A stretch of 7,093 nt of DNA from Bacillota bacterium (GCA_019415425.1 DXZF01000107.1:1-7093); one strand, 5' to 3'; positions 1 to 6,173 are shown, numbered from the stretch's first letter. Numbers and translations: made by a program. Notes: generated from the sequence alone by a model not told the origin.

Positions 1-1491
1 GCCCGTAGGCGTGCCGGCCAAACCGCCGTAACCCATGCAGCGCAGCTGCGGTGCCATCAGCTTGCCCGCCTCGTGCAGCGCGACGATCACTTCGTCCAGC
101 GGCAGGTACGGATCGAATCCACCGATTGCCATATTGGCACACACATACGCGTTGGCGGCCGCCATGGCGTTGCGGTGAATGCAGGGAATTTCAATGCCGC
201 CTGCGACAGGATCGCAGGCCAACCCGATGAGATTTTGCAATGCAATTCCAGCCGCACGCAGGCAGGTCTGTGCATCGTGCCCGGCCATAAAGCATAATGC
301 CGCGGCTGCCATGGCACTGGCAGAGCCGTTCTCTACGGCACAGCCGCCGGTAGAGCCTGTAAACGCGGCCTGATGCGAGATGAACAGGCCGATCAGGCCG
401 GCAACGAGCAGCCCTTTGCGGCACTGTTCCCGCGTAAAGATGCCTGCGTGCTGTGCAGAGAGCATCACGGCGGGCAGCACGCCGGATGAACCCGCCGTTG
501 GAATGGCGACCACGGTGTGCATGGAGCGATTGGCCTCCATGACGGCGGTGGCGTATACGGTGGCAGTATCCAGCAGGCCGGTGGGAAGGAACAGGCCCTG
601 CTGCTGTGCGCGCTGCAAATCCTTTGCCTTGGGAGATAGGTAAGTAAAGCCGCGGCCATCGCACGCAAGGCCGGCCTGTACGGATTCCTCCATCTTTTGC
701 AAAAGCAGCTCGCACCGCTGCAGGATCTGCGCTTCGCTCCAGCCGCTCATCTGCTGCTGATATGCGATCGCAGCCCGATCCAGCGGCATGGGGTGCTCGC
801 GTAAAAATGCCTCCAATTCGCGTGCATTGGCAAAGGGCGGCCGTGCGCCAAAGCGCACGACAGAGGGAACGACAGGCCGGATGAGGCGCGCCAGTCGAAC
901 GCCATCGATCGCGCGTGCGCGAGCAAAATCGGGCTCGTGGTCAAAGGAAAATACGCAAAGCGTTTCATTGTGAAAGGTGGGCGCACCAAATTGAGCGGCC
1001 GCGAGGGCCTGCGCGCTTGTATCGGCCCAGAGCACCAGCTCGTATGCCCCGCCGGACAGCTGGACCGGCAGGTCGTCGATCTGTTGCACATCGATGGCGC
1101 CTCCGCCGATGGACGCGGTGAAGACGCGCAAATGTGTACCATCTGCCAGGGTACAGGCAATCAGTGCCGAATTGCTGTGCGGATAGGGTTCATCTACGAT
1201 GGAAAATTGTAGATCCATTCCCATCTGAGGTGCGAGCGAAAGCGCGTCGTATACGCGCGCATCGTCGGGCTCAAAGCCCAGCAGGCCTGCGGCAAAGCCC
1301 CGGTCTGCCCCCTGCCCCTGATAGCTGCTGGCGTAAGAGCCACTGGCGCTAAAGCAGACGCGTGCGTGCTGTGGGATGCCGCCGCATAGATCGTGCACCA
1401 TGTGCCCCAACCGCGCCGGCCCTGCCGTGTGCGAGCTGGATGGCCCTGCCATGATCGGCCCCAAGACTTCGTTGAACAAATCGGCATACAT
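1..1491 (-). CDS. sdaA: L-serine dehydratase (L-serine ammonia-lyase), iron-sulfur type, fused beta-alpha chain; C-terminus cut by window edge
   Basis: This cytoplasmic enzyme deaminates L-serine to pyruvate and ammonia using an oxygen-sensitive [4Fe-4S] cluster. The minus-strand frame is open from an ATG at 1491 to the window edge (497 codons). The N-terminal beta domain shows GPSSSHTAGP at residues 16-25 and a QGQGADRGFAAGLLG segment at about 58-72. The alpha domain shows PTAGSSGVLPA (331-341) and CDPVAGGIEIPCIHRN (426-441). Cys384, Cys426 and Cys437 are the expected cluster ligands; their spacing (42 and 11 residues) agrees with my recollection of the Legionella single-chain enzyme. The frame reaches GLAGTPTG, which lies close to the C-terminus in this family, so probably only a few to some tens of residues are missing. 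Residues about 148-230 lie where some beta subunits carry an ACT domain, but I see no clear ACT signature. The start is supported by GAGAGGGGG about 7 bases upstream. It is transcribed divergently from the neighbouring regulator; a functional link is not evident. Confidence 0.95.
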   Translation of the reverse strand, partial: MYADLFNEVLGPIMAGPSSSHTAGPARLGHMVHDLCGGIPQHARVCFSASGSYASSYQGQGADRGFAAGLLGFEPDDARVYDALSLAPQMGMDLQFSIVDEPYPHSNSALIACTLADGTHLRVFTASIGGGAIDVQQIDDLPVQLSGGAYELVLWADTSAQALAAAQFGAPTFHNETLCVFSFDHEPDFARARAIDGVRLARLIRPVVPSVVRFGARPPFANARELEAFLREHPMPLDRAAIAYQQQMSGWSEAQILQRCELLLQKMEESVQAGLACDGRGFTYLSPKAKDLQRAQQQGLFLPTGLLDTATVYATAVMEANRSMHTVVAIPTAGSSGVLPAVMLSAQHAGIFTREQCRKGLLVAGLIGLFISHQAAFTGSTGGCAVENGSASAMAAAALCFMAGHDAQTCLRAAGIALQNLIGLACDPVAGGIEIPCIHRNAMAAANAYVCANMAIGGFDPYLPLDEVIVALHEAGKLMAPQLRCMGYGGLAGTPTG

Positions 1492-1529
1492 TGTATTTCC
1501 CCCTCTCGCTCCAAAGAAAGCATACTTTG

Positions 1530-1558
1530 ATTATACAAGGATACGGAGTTTTTGCACA
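1530..1558 (-). promoter_or_regulatory. Candidate promoter for the L-serine dehydratase gene
   Basis: On the minus strand there is a perfect TATAAT at 1535-1530. A weak -35-like TGTGCA (3 of 6 consensus bases) lies 17 bases further upstream, at 1558-1553. The start codon at 1491 would follow a leader of roughly 30 bases containing the GAGAGGGGG ribosome site. The -10 is convincing. The poor -35 suggests a need for an activator or a weak basal promoter. Confidence 0.55.
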
Positions 1559-1578
1559 CGCTCAGGCGCGTTGCAGGC

Positions 1579-1596
1579 ACATACCGGCCCTTTACC
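1579..1596 (+). promoter_or_regulatory. Candidate response-regulator operator (ACATACC / CTTTACC half-sites)
   Basis: ACATACCGG lies at 1579-1587, immediately before the -35 box of the regulator promoter. A second, poorer half-site CTTTACC (1590-1596) follows with an 11-base period and overlaps the -35. An 11-base direct-repeat period is typical of OmpR/PhoB-family binding sites. The same nine bases ACATACCGG recur at 5178-5186, upstream of the carboxypeptidase gene. The assignment to the first regulator is inferred from position and repetition only. Confidence 0.35.
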
Positions 1597-1619
1597 AACA
1601 AAAATGTGCACGCTATAAT
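1591..1619 (+). promoter_or_regulatory. Promoter of the response regulator-kinase-lipoprotein operon
   Basis: A perfect TATAAT at 1614-1619 is preceded by TTTACC (4 of 6 consensus bases) at 1591-1596 with an ideal 17-base spacer. Transcription would begin near 1626, leaving a leader of about 35 bases before the ATG at 1662. It is divergent from the serine dehydratase promoter; the two -10 boxes are about 80 bases apart. Confidence 0.75.
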
Positions 1620-1661
1620 AAACGATAGGGTATGAAATCTACACGGATTGAAGAGGGAAAT

Positions 1662-2351
1662 ATGTCGGTAAACCGGATATTGATCATTGAGGACGAAGTA
1701 TCCATTGCCAAGCTTTTGCAGTACAAGTTGCAGGCAGAAGGGTTCGACGTGCAGATGGCGCATGACGGCACCAGTGGGCTGGACGCGATGGAATCGTTCA
1801 AGCCCTCGCTGGTGCTGCTGGATCTGATGCTGCCGGATATGAGCGGCATGGACGTATGCAAGATCATCACCAAGCGGTACAATCTGCCCATCCTGATCCT
1901 CACGGCCAAGACGGACATTGTGGACAAGGTGCAGGGCCTTGAGAGCGGGGCGGACGACTACATCACAAAGCCGTTCGACTTTCGCGAGGTGATGGCGCGC
2001 ATCCACTCTGTGCTGCGGCGCATGTATCCTGAAAAAGAGGAAGCGGGCGGCGAGGAGACGCTGCGGTTTATGGATATCGTGGTGGACAAGCGGGGCCGCG
2101 TGGTGACAAAGGCGGGCCGCGAGGTGGCGCTGACGCCCAAGGAATACGAGATTTTTGTGCTGCTGTGCGAAAATATTGGCCGCGTGTTTACCCGCGAATA
2201 CCTGCTGGATGTCGTCTGGGGGTACTCCTATGCGGGCGATACGCGCACGGTGGACGTGCACATCCGCAAGCTGCGGCAAAAGCTGGAACTGGACAACGAG
2301 ACGCTCAAGACCGTCTTTGGCGTGGGTTACCGGCTGAGCAAACGGGGATAG
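1662..2351 (+). CDS. OmpR/PhoB-family DNA-binding response regulator (first two-component system)
   Basis: The product is a 229-residue cytoplasmic transcription factor activated by phosphorylation from the kinase encoded next to it. The receiver domain (about 4-120) has the acidic pair Glu10/Asp11, phospho-acceptor Asp54 in LLDLMLPD, Thr81, and Lys103 in GADDYITKPF. After a short Glu-rich linker (about 122-133) comes a winged-helix DNA-binding domain (about 135-227). It contains LTPKEYEIF, the recognition-helix region TRTVDVHIRKLRQKL and the closing VFGVGYRL hairpin. Both domains are full length. I chose the ATG at 1662 because AGAGGG precedes it by about 6 bases and because MSVNRILIIEDE is a normal start for the family; the in-frame ATG at 1632 would add ten atypical residues with a poor ribosome site. 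Its kinase gene begins one base after its stop codon. Its targets are unknown. Confidence 0.96.
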   Translation: MSVNRILIIEDEVSIAKLLQYKLQAEGFDVQMAHDGTSGLDAMESFKPSLVLLDLMLPDMSGMDVCKIITKRYNLPILILTAKTDIVDKVQGLESGADDYITKPFDFREVMARIHSVLRRMYPEKEEAGGEETLRFMDIVVDKRGRVVTKAGREVALTPKEYEIFVLLCENIGRVFTREYLLDVVWGYSYAGDTRTVDVHIRKLRQKLELDNETLKTVFGVGYRLSKRG

Positions 2352-2352
2352 G

Positions 2353-3846
2353 GTGGCGATGCGCACCATCAAGGCCAAATTTACCATCGGGTTCATCCTC
2401 ATCTTCGGCAGCTTGCTGCTGTTGCTCAACGTGGTGGTGGGCATCTTCCTGCGCAACAACAACGATTCCGTGATTCAGAGCGAAATGGAGTCGTTTATGA
2501 ACCACAGCAATGTGTTCGTCCGGCAGACGTTTCTGGTCAACGGAAAGAACAACGAGCAGGAGGCGTTTGCCGCGCTCGCGCCCGAGATCGTACAGGATCT
2601 GTGCGACGTCACGGGCGGAAGCGTGGCCGCTTACGACAACGACGGCGTGCTGATTCAGGCCTCTTCCACGGCTGCCTTTGAAGGGGCCGATTACGAGGAT
2701 ATGAAAAACGCCCTGTCCGATAAGCTCTCCTTTACCATCGTACAGGAGGGCAACAAGGTACGGGCGTATTTTGCGTTTCCCGTCATGGTGGCAGGGGAAA
2801 AGGTGGGCATTTTGCGCTTTTGCAAACCGTACCAGGACCTGTATGCGCAGTCCACGCGCACCGGCAACTTCATCCTCTTTGCCTCGCTCATCGTCTTTAC
2901 CGTTGCCTTTATCTTTACTTACATCCTTTCAGCGAGCATTTCGCGGCCCATCGTCACGCTGACCCGCGCCACCAACCAGGTGGCCAGGGGGCGGCGCGTG
3001 ACGCTGCGCAAGGTACAGCGCAACGACGAGATCGGCCGCCTGATCCAGAACTACAACACCATGGTGCGCCGCATCGAGCAGCAGATCCGCATCATCGAGC
3101 ACGACCGCGATGCGCTGCAGACACTCAACGCGCACCGCAAGGACTTCTACGATCAGTTGACGCATGAGCTCAAGACGCCGTTGACCACGGTGCTGGGCTA
3201 TGCCGAGATCATCCAGCAAAACGGCTTTACCGACAAGCAGTTTTTCGATATGGGCATGCAGTACATCATTGACGAGAGCAACCGCTTAAACGGCATGGTG
3301 CGCAGCCTGCTGGAGTTTTCCAAGGGCATTTCCCAGGTGCAGGAACCGCACGTGCCCATCGACCTGAGCGCAATTGCGCAGCAGACCGTCAGCGAGATGC
3401 AGCTCAAAGCCAAGCGGTATCTGTGTGAGTGCATCACGCAGATCGAGCCGGATTGCTACATGTTGGGCGCGGCAGATGAGATCAAACGCGTGCTGCTCAA
3501 CCTGATCGACAACGCCATCAAGTACGGCGATCGCGGCGGCGTCATCCAGGTGCAGGTATACCGCACCAAGCGGCGCGTCTGCTTCAGCGTGGCCAACCAG
3601 GGGCCGCCGTTGACGCAGGAGCAGCTGCACAAGCTGTTTATCCCGTTCTATCAGACCGAACAGAAGCCTTCGCAAGAGGTGGGGAGCGCAGGGTTGGGTC
3701 TGGCAATCGTCAAAAATATTGTGGACGAGCACAACGGCCAGGTGCGCATGGAGAGCGAGGACGGCATCACGGTCGCACACGTGTGGTTTGAAGCGCTGGA
3801 GCAGGGCAAAAGGGGGCCTTACGATGATGAACAAGCGCGTGCGTAG
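2353..3846 (+). CDS. Membrane sensor histidine kinase with HAMP domain (partner of the upstream regulator)
   Basis: The product is a 497-residue kinase that should sense an envelope or external signal and phosphorylate the regulator encoded before it. Transmembrane segments lie at about 10-33 and 173-195. They flank an extracytoplasmic domain of about 140 residues whose second half (about 79-160) looks like a small Cache/PAS-type sensor; that call is by pattern only. A HAMP linker (about 196-243) leads to a dimerization helix with phospho-acceptor His271 in LTHELKTPL. The ATP-binding domain shows the N box NLIDNAIKYG (383-392), a variant G1 box ANQGPPL (414-420), the F box IPFYQTEQ and the G2 box GSAGLGLAIVKN (444-455). 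All catalytic elements are present. The GTG at 2353 and the ATG at 2359 are both plausible starts, two residues apart. The extracytoplasmic part has two cysteines (84, 157). The last eight codons overlap the lipoprotein gene. Confidence 0.95.
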   Translation: MAMRTIKAKFTIGFILIFGSLLLLLNVVVGIFLRNNNDSVIQSEMESFMNHSNVFVRQTFLVNGKNNEQEAFAALAPEIVQDLCDVTGGSVAAYDNDGVLIQASSTAAFEGADYEDMKNALSDKLSFTIVQEGNKVRAYFAFPVMVAGEKVGILRFCKPYQDLYAQSTRTGNFILFASLIVFTVAFIFTYILSASISRPIVTLTRATNQVARGRRVTLRKVQRNDEIGRLIQNYNTMVRRIEQQIRIIEHDRDALQTLNAHRKDFYDQLTHELKTPLTTVLGYAEIIQQNGFTDKQFFDMGMQYIIDESNRLNGMVRSLLEFSKGISQVQEPHVPIDLSAIAQQTVSEMQLKAKRYLCECITQIEPDCYMLGAADEIKRVLLNLIDNAIKYGDRGGVIQVQVYRTKRRVCFSVANQGPPLTQEQLHKLFIPFYQTEQKPSQEVGSAGLGLAIVKNIVDEHNGQVRMESEDGITVAHVWFEALEQGKRGPYDDEQARA

Positions 3847-5050
3847 GGGCCTTGCATATGCCGTGTGCTGCGCGCTTCTCATGGCGGGGTGCAGCGGCAA
3901 GAGCACGCGCACCATCCTGCTGGATACGCCCAGAGACAGCGGAGCGCAGGCGGAGCAGACCGGCGCGGCAGGCGATATCAAGGAGATCCATTCCATCAAG
4001 CTGTTGGCCACGCTGGATGAAGAGAACATCGAGCTGTTCGCACAGGGATGGATGGACGACACGCACCTGTGTGCGATGGCACAGCGTGAGGCGCAGCCGG
4101 AACCGATGTTCCTCATCAGCGTGGACGACACGTACGGCTTTGTCAAAAAGCTGGAAGGCACGGAAGGGGGAGGGGAATACACGCTCTCGCCCGACGGCAA
4201 GAACGTGGCGTATATCGTGCAGAACGAAGACAGTGCGGGTGGAAATCAGGATGGCCAGCAGGCCGCTGTCGAATCGCTTGTCCCAGCGGGGTTTCAGTCG
4301 GTTTGCCTGTACCAGACCGAGCGCGCTGAAGTGATGCACCTATACGAAAACCGCAAAGGGCATTCCCTGTCGATGGAGACGTTGCGCTTTTCGACCAGCG
4401 GCCGGTACGTGTCGTTTGTGGAGCACGACTGGGCAAATGGGGAGATGTTTGTACACGTCTACGATTTGCACACCGATACCCACAACACCTACAATGCCAC
4501 CTATTTGGGCGATGTGATGTTCACCCCGCGCTGGGTGGAGGTGGATGCGCAGGGAAGGCCGGCATATGCGCTGGGCTATGACGGCGTCAACGGCATATGT
4601 TGCTGGCGCCTGTTTACAGATGAAACGAATCGGGAGACATACCTGGAACAGATGCTGGCCACGGGCCTCGACTTTGCGCTGTATGCGAATCTGGGCGACG
4701 ATCTTCTGTACGTCAACCGGTACGGGGAGTTGACCTGCCTGTCGCTCGCAACCGACCAGGAGCAAATGCTGCTGCGCAATGTGCTGGGGATGGTGGCCAG
4801 CGGGACGGGAAAGCGTGTGGCGTACACCAGAATGAACGGCAACAATATGGAACTGTACGTGGCCGATTTGCAGGAGAGCCAGGCGCGCAACGGCGGCCTG
4901 ACCATCGCCAATGCGCGCGTGGTGTACACCGGCATGAACCTGACGCTCCTCGCGTGGAACCCGGCGGGCAACAAGCTGCTGATTTTGGATCAGGATAAGG
5001 AGGACTCGCGCAGCAGCTACCGCGTGTTGGAATTCTACACGGCGGAATAA
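3824..5050 (+). CDS. Secreted lipoprotein with TolB/WD40-like beta-propeller repeats
   Basis: The product has 408 residues. A short basic N-terminus (NKRVRR) and hydrophobic stretch end in the lipobox LMAG-Cys23. This predicts signal peptidase II cleavage and anchoring to the outer face of the membrane. A low-complexity linker (about 24-55) follows. The rest contains repeated propeller-blade motifs: YTLSPDGKNVAYIV (119-132), LRFSTSGRYVSFVE (187-200), VASGTGKRVAYTRMNGNNMELYVADL (about 324-349) and LAWNPAGNKLLILDQD (376-391). These resemble PD40/TolB-type strands. No enzymatic motif is visible. The start is ATG 3824 (or the adjacent ATG 3827), with AGGGGG at 3811-3816, inside the kinase reading frame. 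The 23-base overlap implies translational coupling to the kinase. By analogy with LpqB of the MtrA-MtrB system it may modulate the kinase, but this is inference; a solute- or wall-binding role is also possible. Confidence 0.88.
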   Translation: MMNKRVRRGLAYAVCCALLMAGCSGKSTRTILLDTPRDSGAQAEQTGAAGDIKEIHSIKLLATLDEENIELFAQGWMDDTHLCAMAQREAQPEPMFLISVDDTYGFVKKLEGTEGGGEYTLSPDGKNVAYIVQNEDSAGGNQDGQQAAVESLVPAGFQSVCLYQTERAEVMHLYENRKGHSLSMETLRFSTSGRYVSFVEHDWANGEMFVHVYDLHTDTHNTYNATYLGDVMFTPRWVEVDAQGRPAYALGYDGVNGICCWRLFTDETNRETYLEQMLATGLDFALYANLGDDLLYVNRYGELTCLSLATDQEQMLLRNVLGMVASGTGKRVAYTRMNGNNMELYVADLQESQARNGGLTIANARVVYTGMNLTLLAWNPAGNKLLILDQDKEDSRSSYRVLEFYTAE

Positions 5051-5062
5051 TTACATTTTTTT
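5020..5062 (+). terminator. Weak candidate terminator at the end of the lipoprotein gene
   Basis: CCGCGTGT (5020-5027) can pair with ACACGGCGG (5037-5045) with a single bulged G and a 9-base loop. A run of seven T follows at 5056-5062. The T run is about 10 bases from the stem, further than in an efficient intrinsic terminator, and the stem overlaps the coding end. Termination, if any, is probably partial, so transcription could continue into the carboxypeptidase gene. Confidence 0.3.
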
Positions 5063-5073
5063 AACAAGTTGGA

Positions 5074-5170
5074 ACGGTTTTATCAAACACGGGTTGATAC
5101 GCTAACCGTGCTGAAGCGTGGATGCATCGGCAAGGCTGTGTTGCGTATCGCCCGTGTCTGTTTTGACATA
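5074..5170 (+). promoter_or_regulatory. Candidate structured leader RNA with competing inverted repeats
   Basis: Two alternative pairings are visible. Locally, TATCAA (5081-5086) pairs with TTGATA (5094-5099), extended by ACGGTT (5074-5079) with AACCGT (5104-5109). At longer range, ACACGGG (5087-5093) pairs with CCCGTGT (5151-5157) and GATACGC (5096-5102) with GCGTATC (5143-5149). The latter gives 14 pairs around a small 2x1 internal loop, and TCAA (5083-5086) can add TTGA (5163-5166). The two folds share bases and exclude each other, as in attenuators and switches. The region sits in the 213-base gap before the carboxypeptidase gene. I recognise no known riboswitch family, and no T run follows either fold. 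It could equally be a DNA site or a decayed repeat. Confidence 0.4.
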
Positions 5171-5184
5171 CCCCAGAACATACC
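5166..5184 (+). promoter_or_regulatory. Tandem ACATACC direct repeat, candidate response-regulator site upstream of the carboxypeptidase gene
   Basis: ACATACC occurs at 5166-5172 and again at 5178-5184, a 12-base period. The second copy extends to ACATACCGG, identical to 1579-1587 at the first regulator's promoter. The first copy overlaps a perfect TTGACA at 5163-5168, but no acceptable -10 lies 16-19 bases downstream, so I do not call a promoter. Head-to-tail half-sites of this size are typical of OmpR/PhoB-family operators. The regulator that binds is inferred. Confidence 0.35.
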
Positions 5185-5195
5185 GGGCGGTTTCC

Positions 5196-5213
5196 GGGGC
5201 GCTTTTGCGCCCC
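5196..5213 (+). repeat. Perfect GC hairpin in the carboxypeptidase leader
   Basis: GGGGCGC, TTTT, GCGCCCC form a perfect 7-bp stem with a 4-base loop. No T run follows on either strand, so it is not a standard intrinsic terminator. It ends 37 bases before the AGGAGG ribosome site and might stabilise the transcript or pause RNA polymerase. Confidence 0.45.
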
Positions 5214-5250
5214 CTGCATCCGGCCTGTGAGCAGGCACGAAAACCCCAGA

Positions 5251-5267
5251 AGGAGGAGAGGATGTGA
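5251..5267 (+). promoter_or_regulatory. Strong ribosome site with overlapping ATG-TGA and GTG starts
   Basis: AGGAGG at 5251-5256 is 7 bases from the GTG (5264-5266) that opens the carboxypeptidase frame. An ATG at 5262-5264 lies 5 bases from the same site but is followed at once by TGA (5265-5267), giving a start-stop pair in another frame that shares a G with the GTG. The ATG may capture ribosomes and lower output. Confidence 0.7.
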
Positions 5268-6106
5268 GGCGTTCCTACGGTATCAACAGGGGACGGCGGT
5301 ACCGGTTCCGCCCGGGCGCATGCATCCGATTGCTGGGGCTGTGCGCCATGTTTGCGTGCGGGATGGTGCTGGGCATCAGCCTGTGGGGCGGCGGACCTGC
5401 CGAACAGGCGCTTGCGCCGCGCGAACAGCAGACGACCACCGGAACGACAACGCCCGCGCCCCCGGTCTCGGGCTTGACGGTGCGGACGCTGACCGGCAGC
5501 GAGATCCAGCAGAAACGGCAGCTCGTCGTCGTCAACAAGTGGAACCTCTGGCCGCAGGACGAGGAGGGAGTGGACCTCGTCTCCATTCGCACGTACCAGA
5601 CGACCAACGCCTATTCGCTCAAGGACAGTGCCATGCGCGCCAACCGAGAGGCGGTACAGGCGTTTGACAAGATGATGCGGCGGGCCAAGACCGAGGGAAT
5701 CCAGGGGATCGTCATCACGTCCTCCTACCGTGGCTATGAAAAGCAGCGCATCCTGTTCGAACAGCAGACGCAGCTGATGCGCACCGGCGGCCGCACGCTT
5801 GCCCAGGCGGAAGAGCTGGCCAACCGCACGGTATCCCGTCCTGGGGAGAGCGAGCACCATACCGGCTATGCGTTTGACCTCAAGACGCTGGATACCGAGA
5901 TGGAGGCGTTTGGCACCACAGAGCAGGGCAAATGGATTCAAAACAACAGCGCAAAATTCGGGTTCATCCTCCGTTATCCCGAAGACAAGGCCGGTTATAC
6001 CGGCATCGATTCAGAGCCGTGGCACATCCGCTATGTGGGCGTGGAGGCGGCGCAGGCGATGCAAAGGCAGAACCAGTGCCTGGAGGAATACGTGCTGACA
6101 CAATAG
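5264..6106 (+). CDS. VanY-like D-alanyl-D-alanine carboxypeptidase (peptidase M15B), membrane-anchored
   Basis: The product has 280 residues and should remove the terminal D-Ala from peptidoglycan stem peptides outside the membrane, using zinc. An Arg-rich N-terminus (MRRSYGINRGRRYRFR) precedes one hydrophobic segment (about 20-41) with no signal peptidase motif, so it is probably a type II membrane anchor. A Thr/Pro-rich linker (about 56-69) leads to the catalytic domain (about 120-265). Family motifs include ITSSYRGYEKQ (151-161), RPGESEHHTGYAFDL (192-206) and EPWHIRYVG (251-259). The expected zinc ligands are His198, Asp205 and His254, with Glu251 as catalytic base; all are present. The GTG start is set by AGGAGG 7 bases upstream; the next in-frame ATG (5348) would remove most of the anchor. 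No vanH, vanA or vanX gene is nearby, so a housekeeping wall-maturation role is likelier than glycopeptide resistance. Confidence 0.93.
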   Translation: MRRSYGINRGRRYRFRPGACIRLLGLCAMFACGMVLGISLWGGGPAEQALAPREQQTTTGTTTPAPPVSGLTVRTLTGSEIQQKRQLVVVNKWNLWPQDEEGVDLVSIRTYQTTNAYSLKDSAMRANREAVQAFDKMMRRAKTEGIQGIVITSSYRGYEKQRILFEQQTQLMRTGGRTLAQAEELANRTVSRPGESEHHTGYAFDLKTLDTEMEAFGTTEQGKWIQNNSAKFGFILRYPEDKAGYTGIDSEPWHIRYVGVEAAQAMQRQNQCLEEYVLTQ

Positions 6107-6128
6107 AAATGTTGCGATCTTCAACCCA

Positions 6129-6173
6129 AAACAGAAGGGAGGCGCACGCGTTCTGTGCGCCTCCCTTCTGTTT
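6129..6173 (+). terminator. Strong intrinsic terminator after the carboxypeptidase gene
   Basis: A perfect 19-bp stem (6129-6147 with 6155-6173) encloses the 7-base loop GCGTTCT. The core is GGGAGGCGCAC, and the right arm ends TTCTGTTT, so the T-rich tail pairs with A-rich bases on the left. It begins 22 bases after the stop codon and separates the carboxypeptidase from the second two-component system. The downstream T run is short (TTTGCG), but the stem stability makes termination very likely. Confidence 0.85.

Noticed and set aside
1552..1613. TTGCACACG, TTGCAGGCACA and TGTGCACGC as a repeated operator in the divergent region
   Set aside because: The copies differ and their spacings (19 and about 33 bases) do not fit a helical repeat. 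I regard them as chance similarity.
1194..2462. Long minus-strand open frame of 422 codons across the divergent region and the first regulator
   Set aside because: It is antisense to the regulator, whose domains are clear, and overlaps the dehydratase in another frame. Its His/Leu/Arg-rich composition is typical of the antisense of GC-rich coding DNA, and it would run through both promoters.
3719..3823. Earlier ATG for the lipoprotein frame
   Set aside because: It would place Arg-rich sequence antisense in character before the signal peptide and bury the lipobox at residue 58. The ATG at 3824 has AGGGGG 7 bases upstream and gives a normal lipoprotein signal.
3286..4200. Minus-strand open frame of 304 codons over the kinase and lipoprotein
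   Set aside because: It is the antisense shadow of two well-supported genes, with no recognisable motif or ribosome site. The minus-strand frames at 5102-5941 and 6121-7029 are dismissed for the same reasons.
5196..5213. GC hairpin as an intrinsic terminator
   Set aside because: No T run follows on either strand, and it lies in front of a gene with an excellent ribosome site, so termination here is unsupported.
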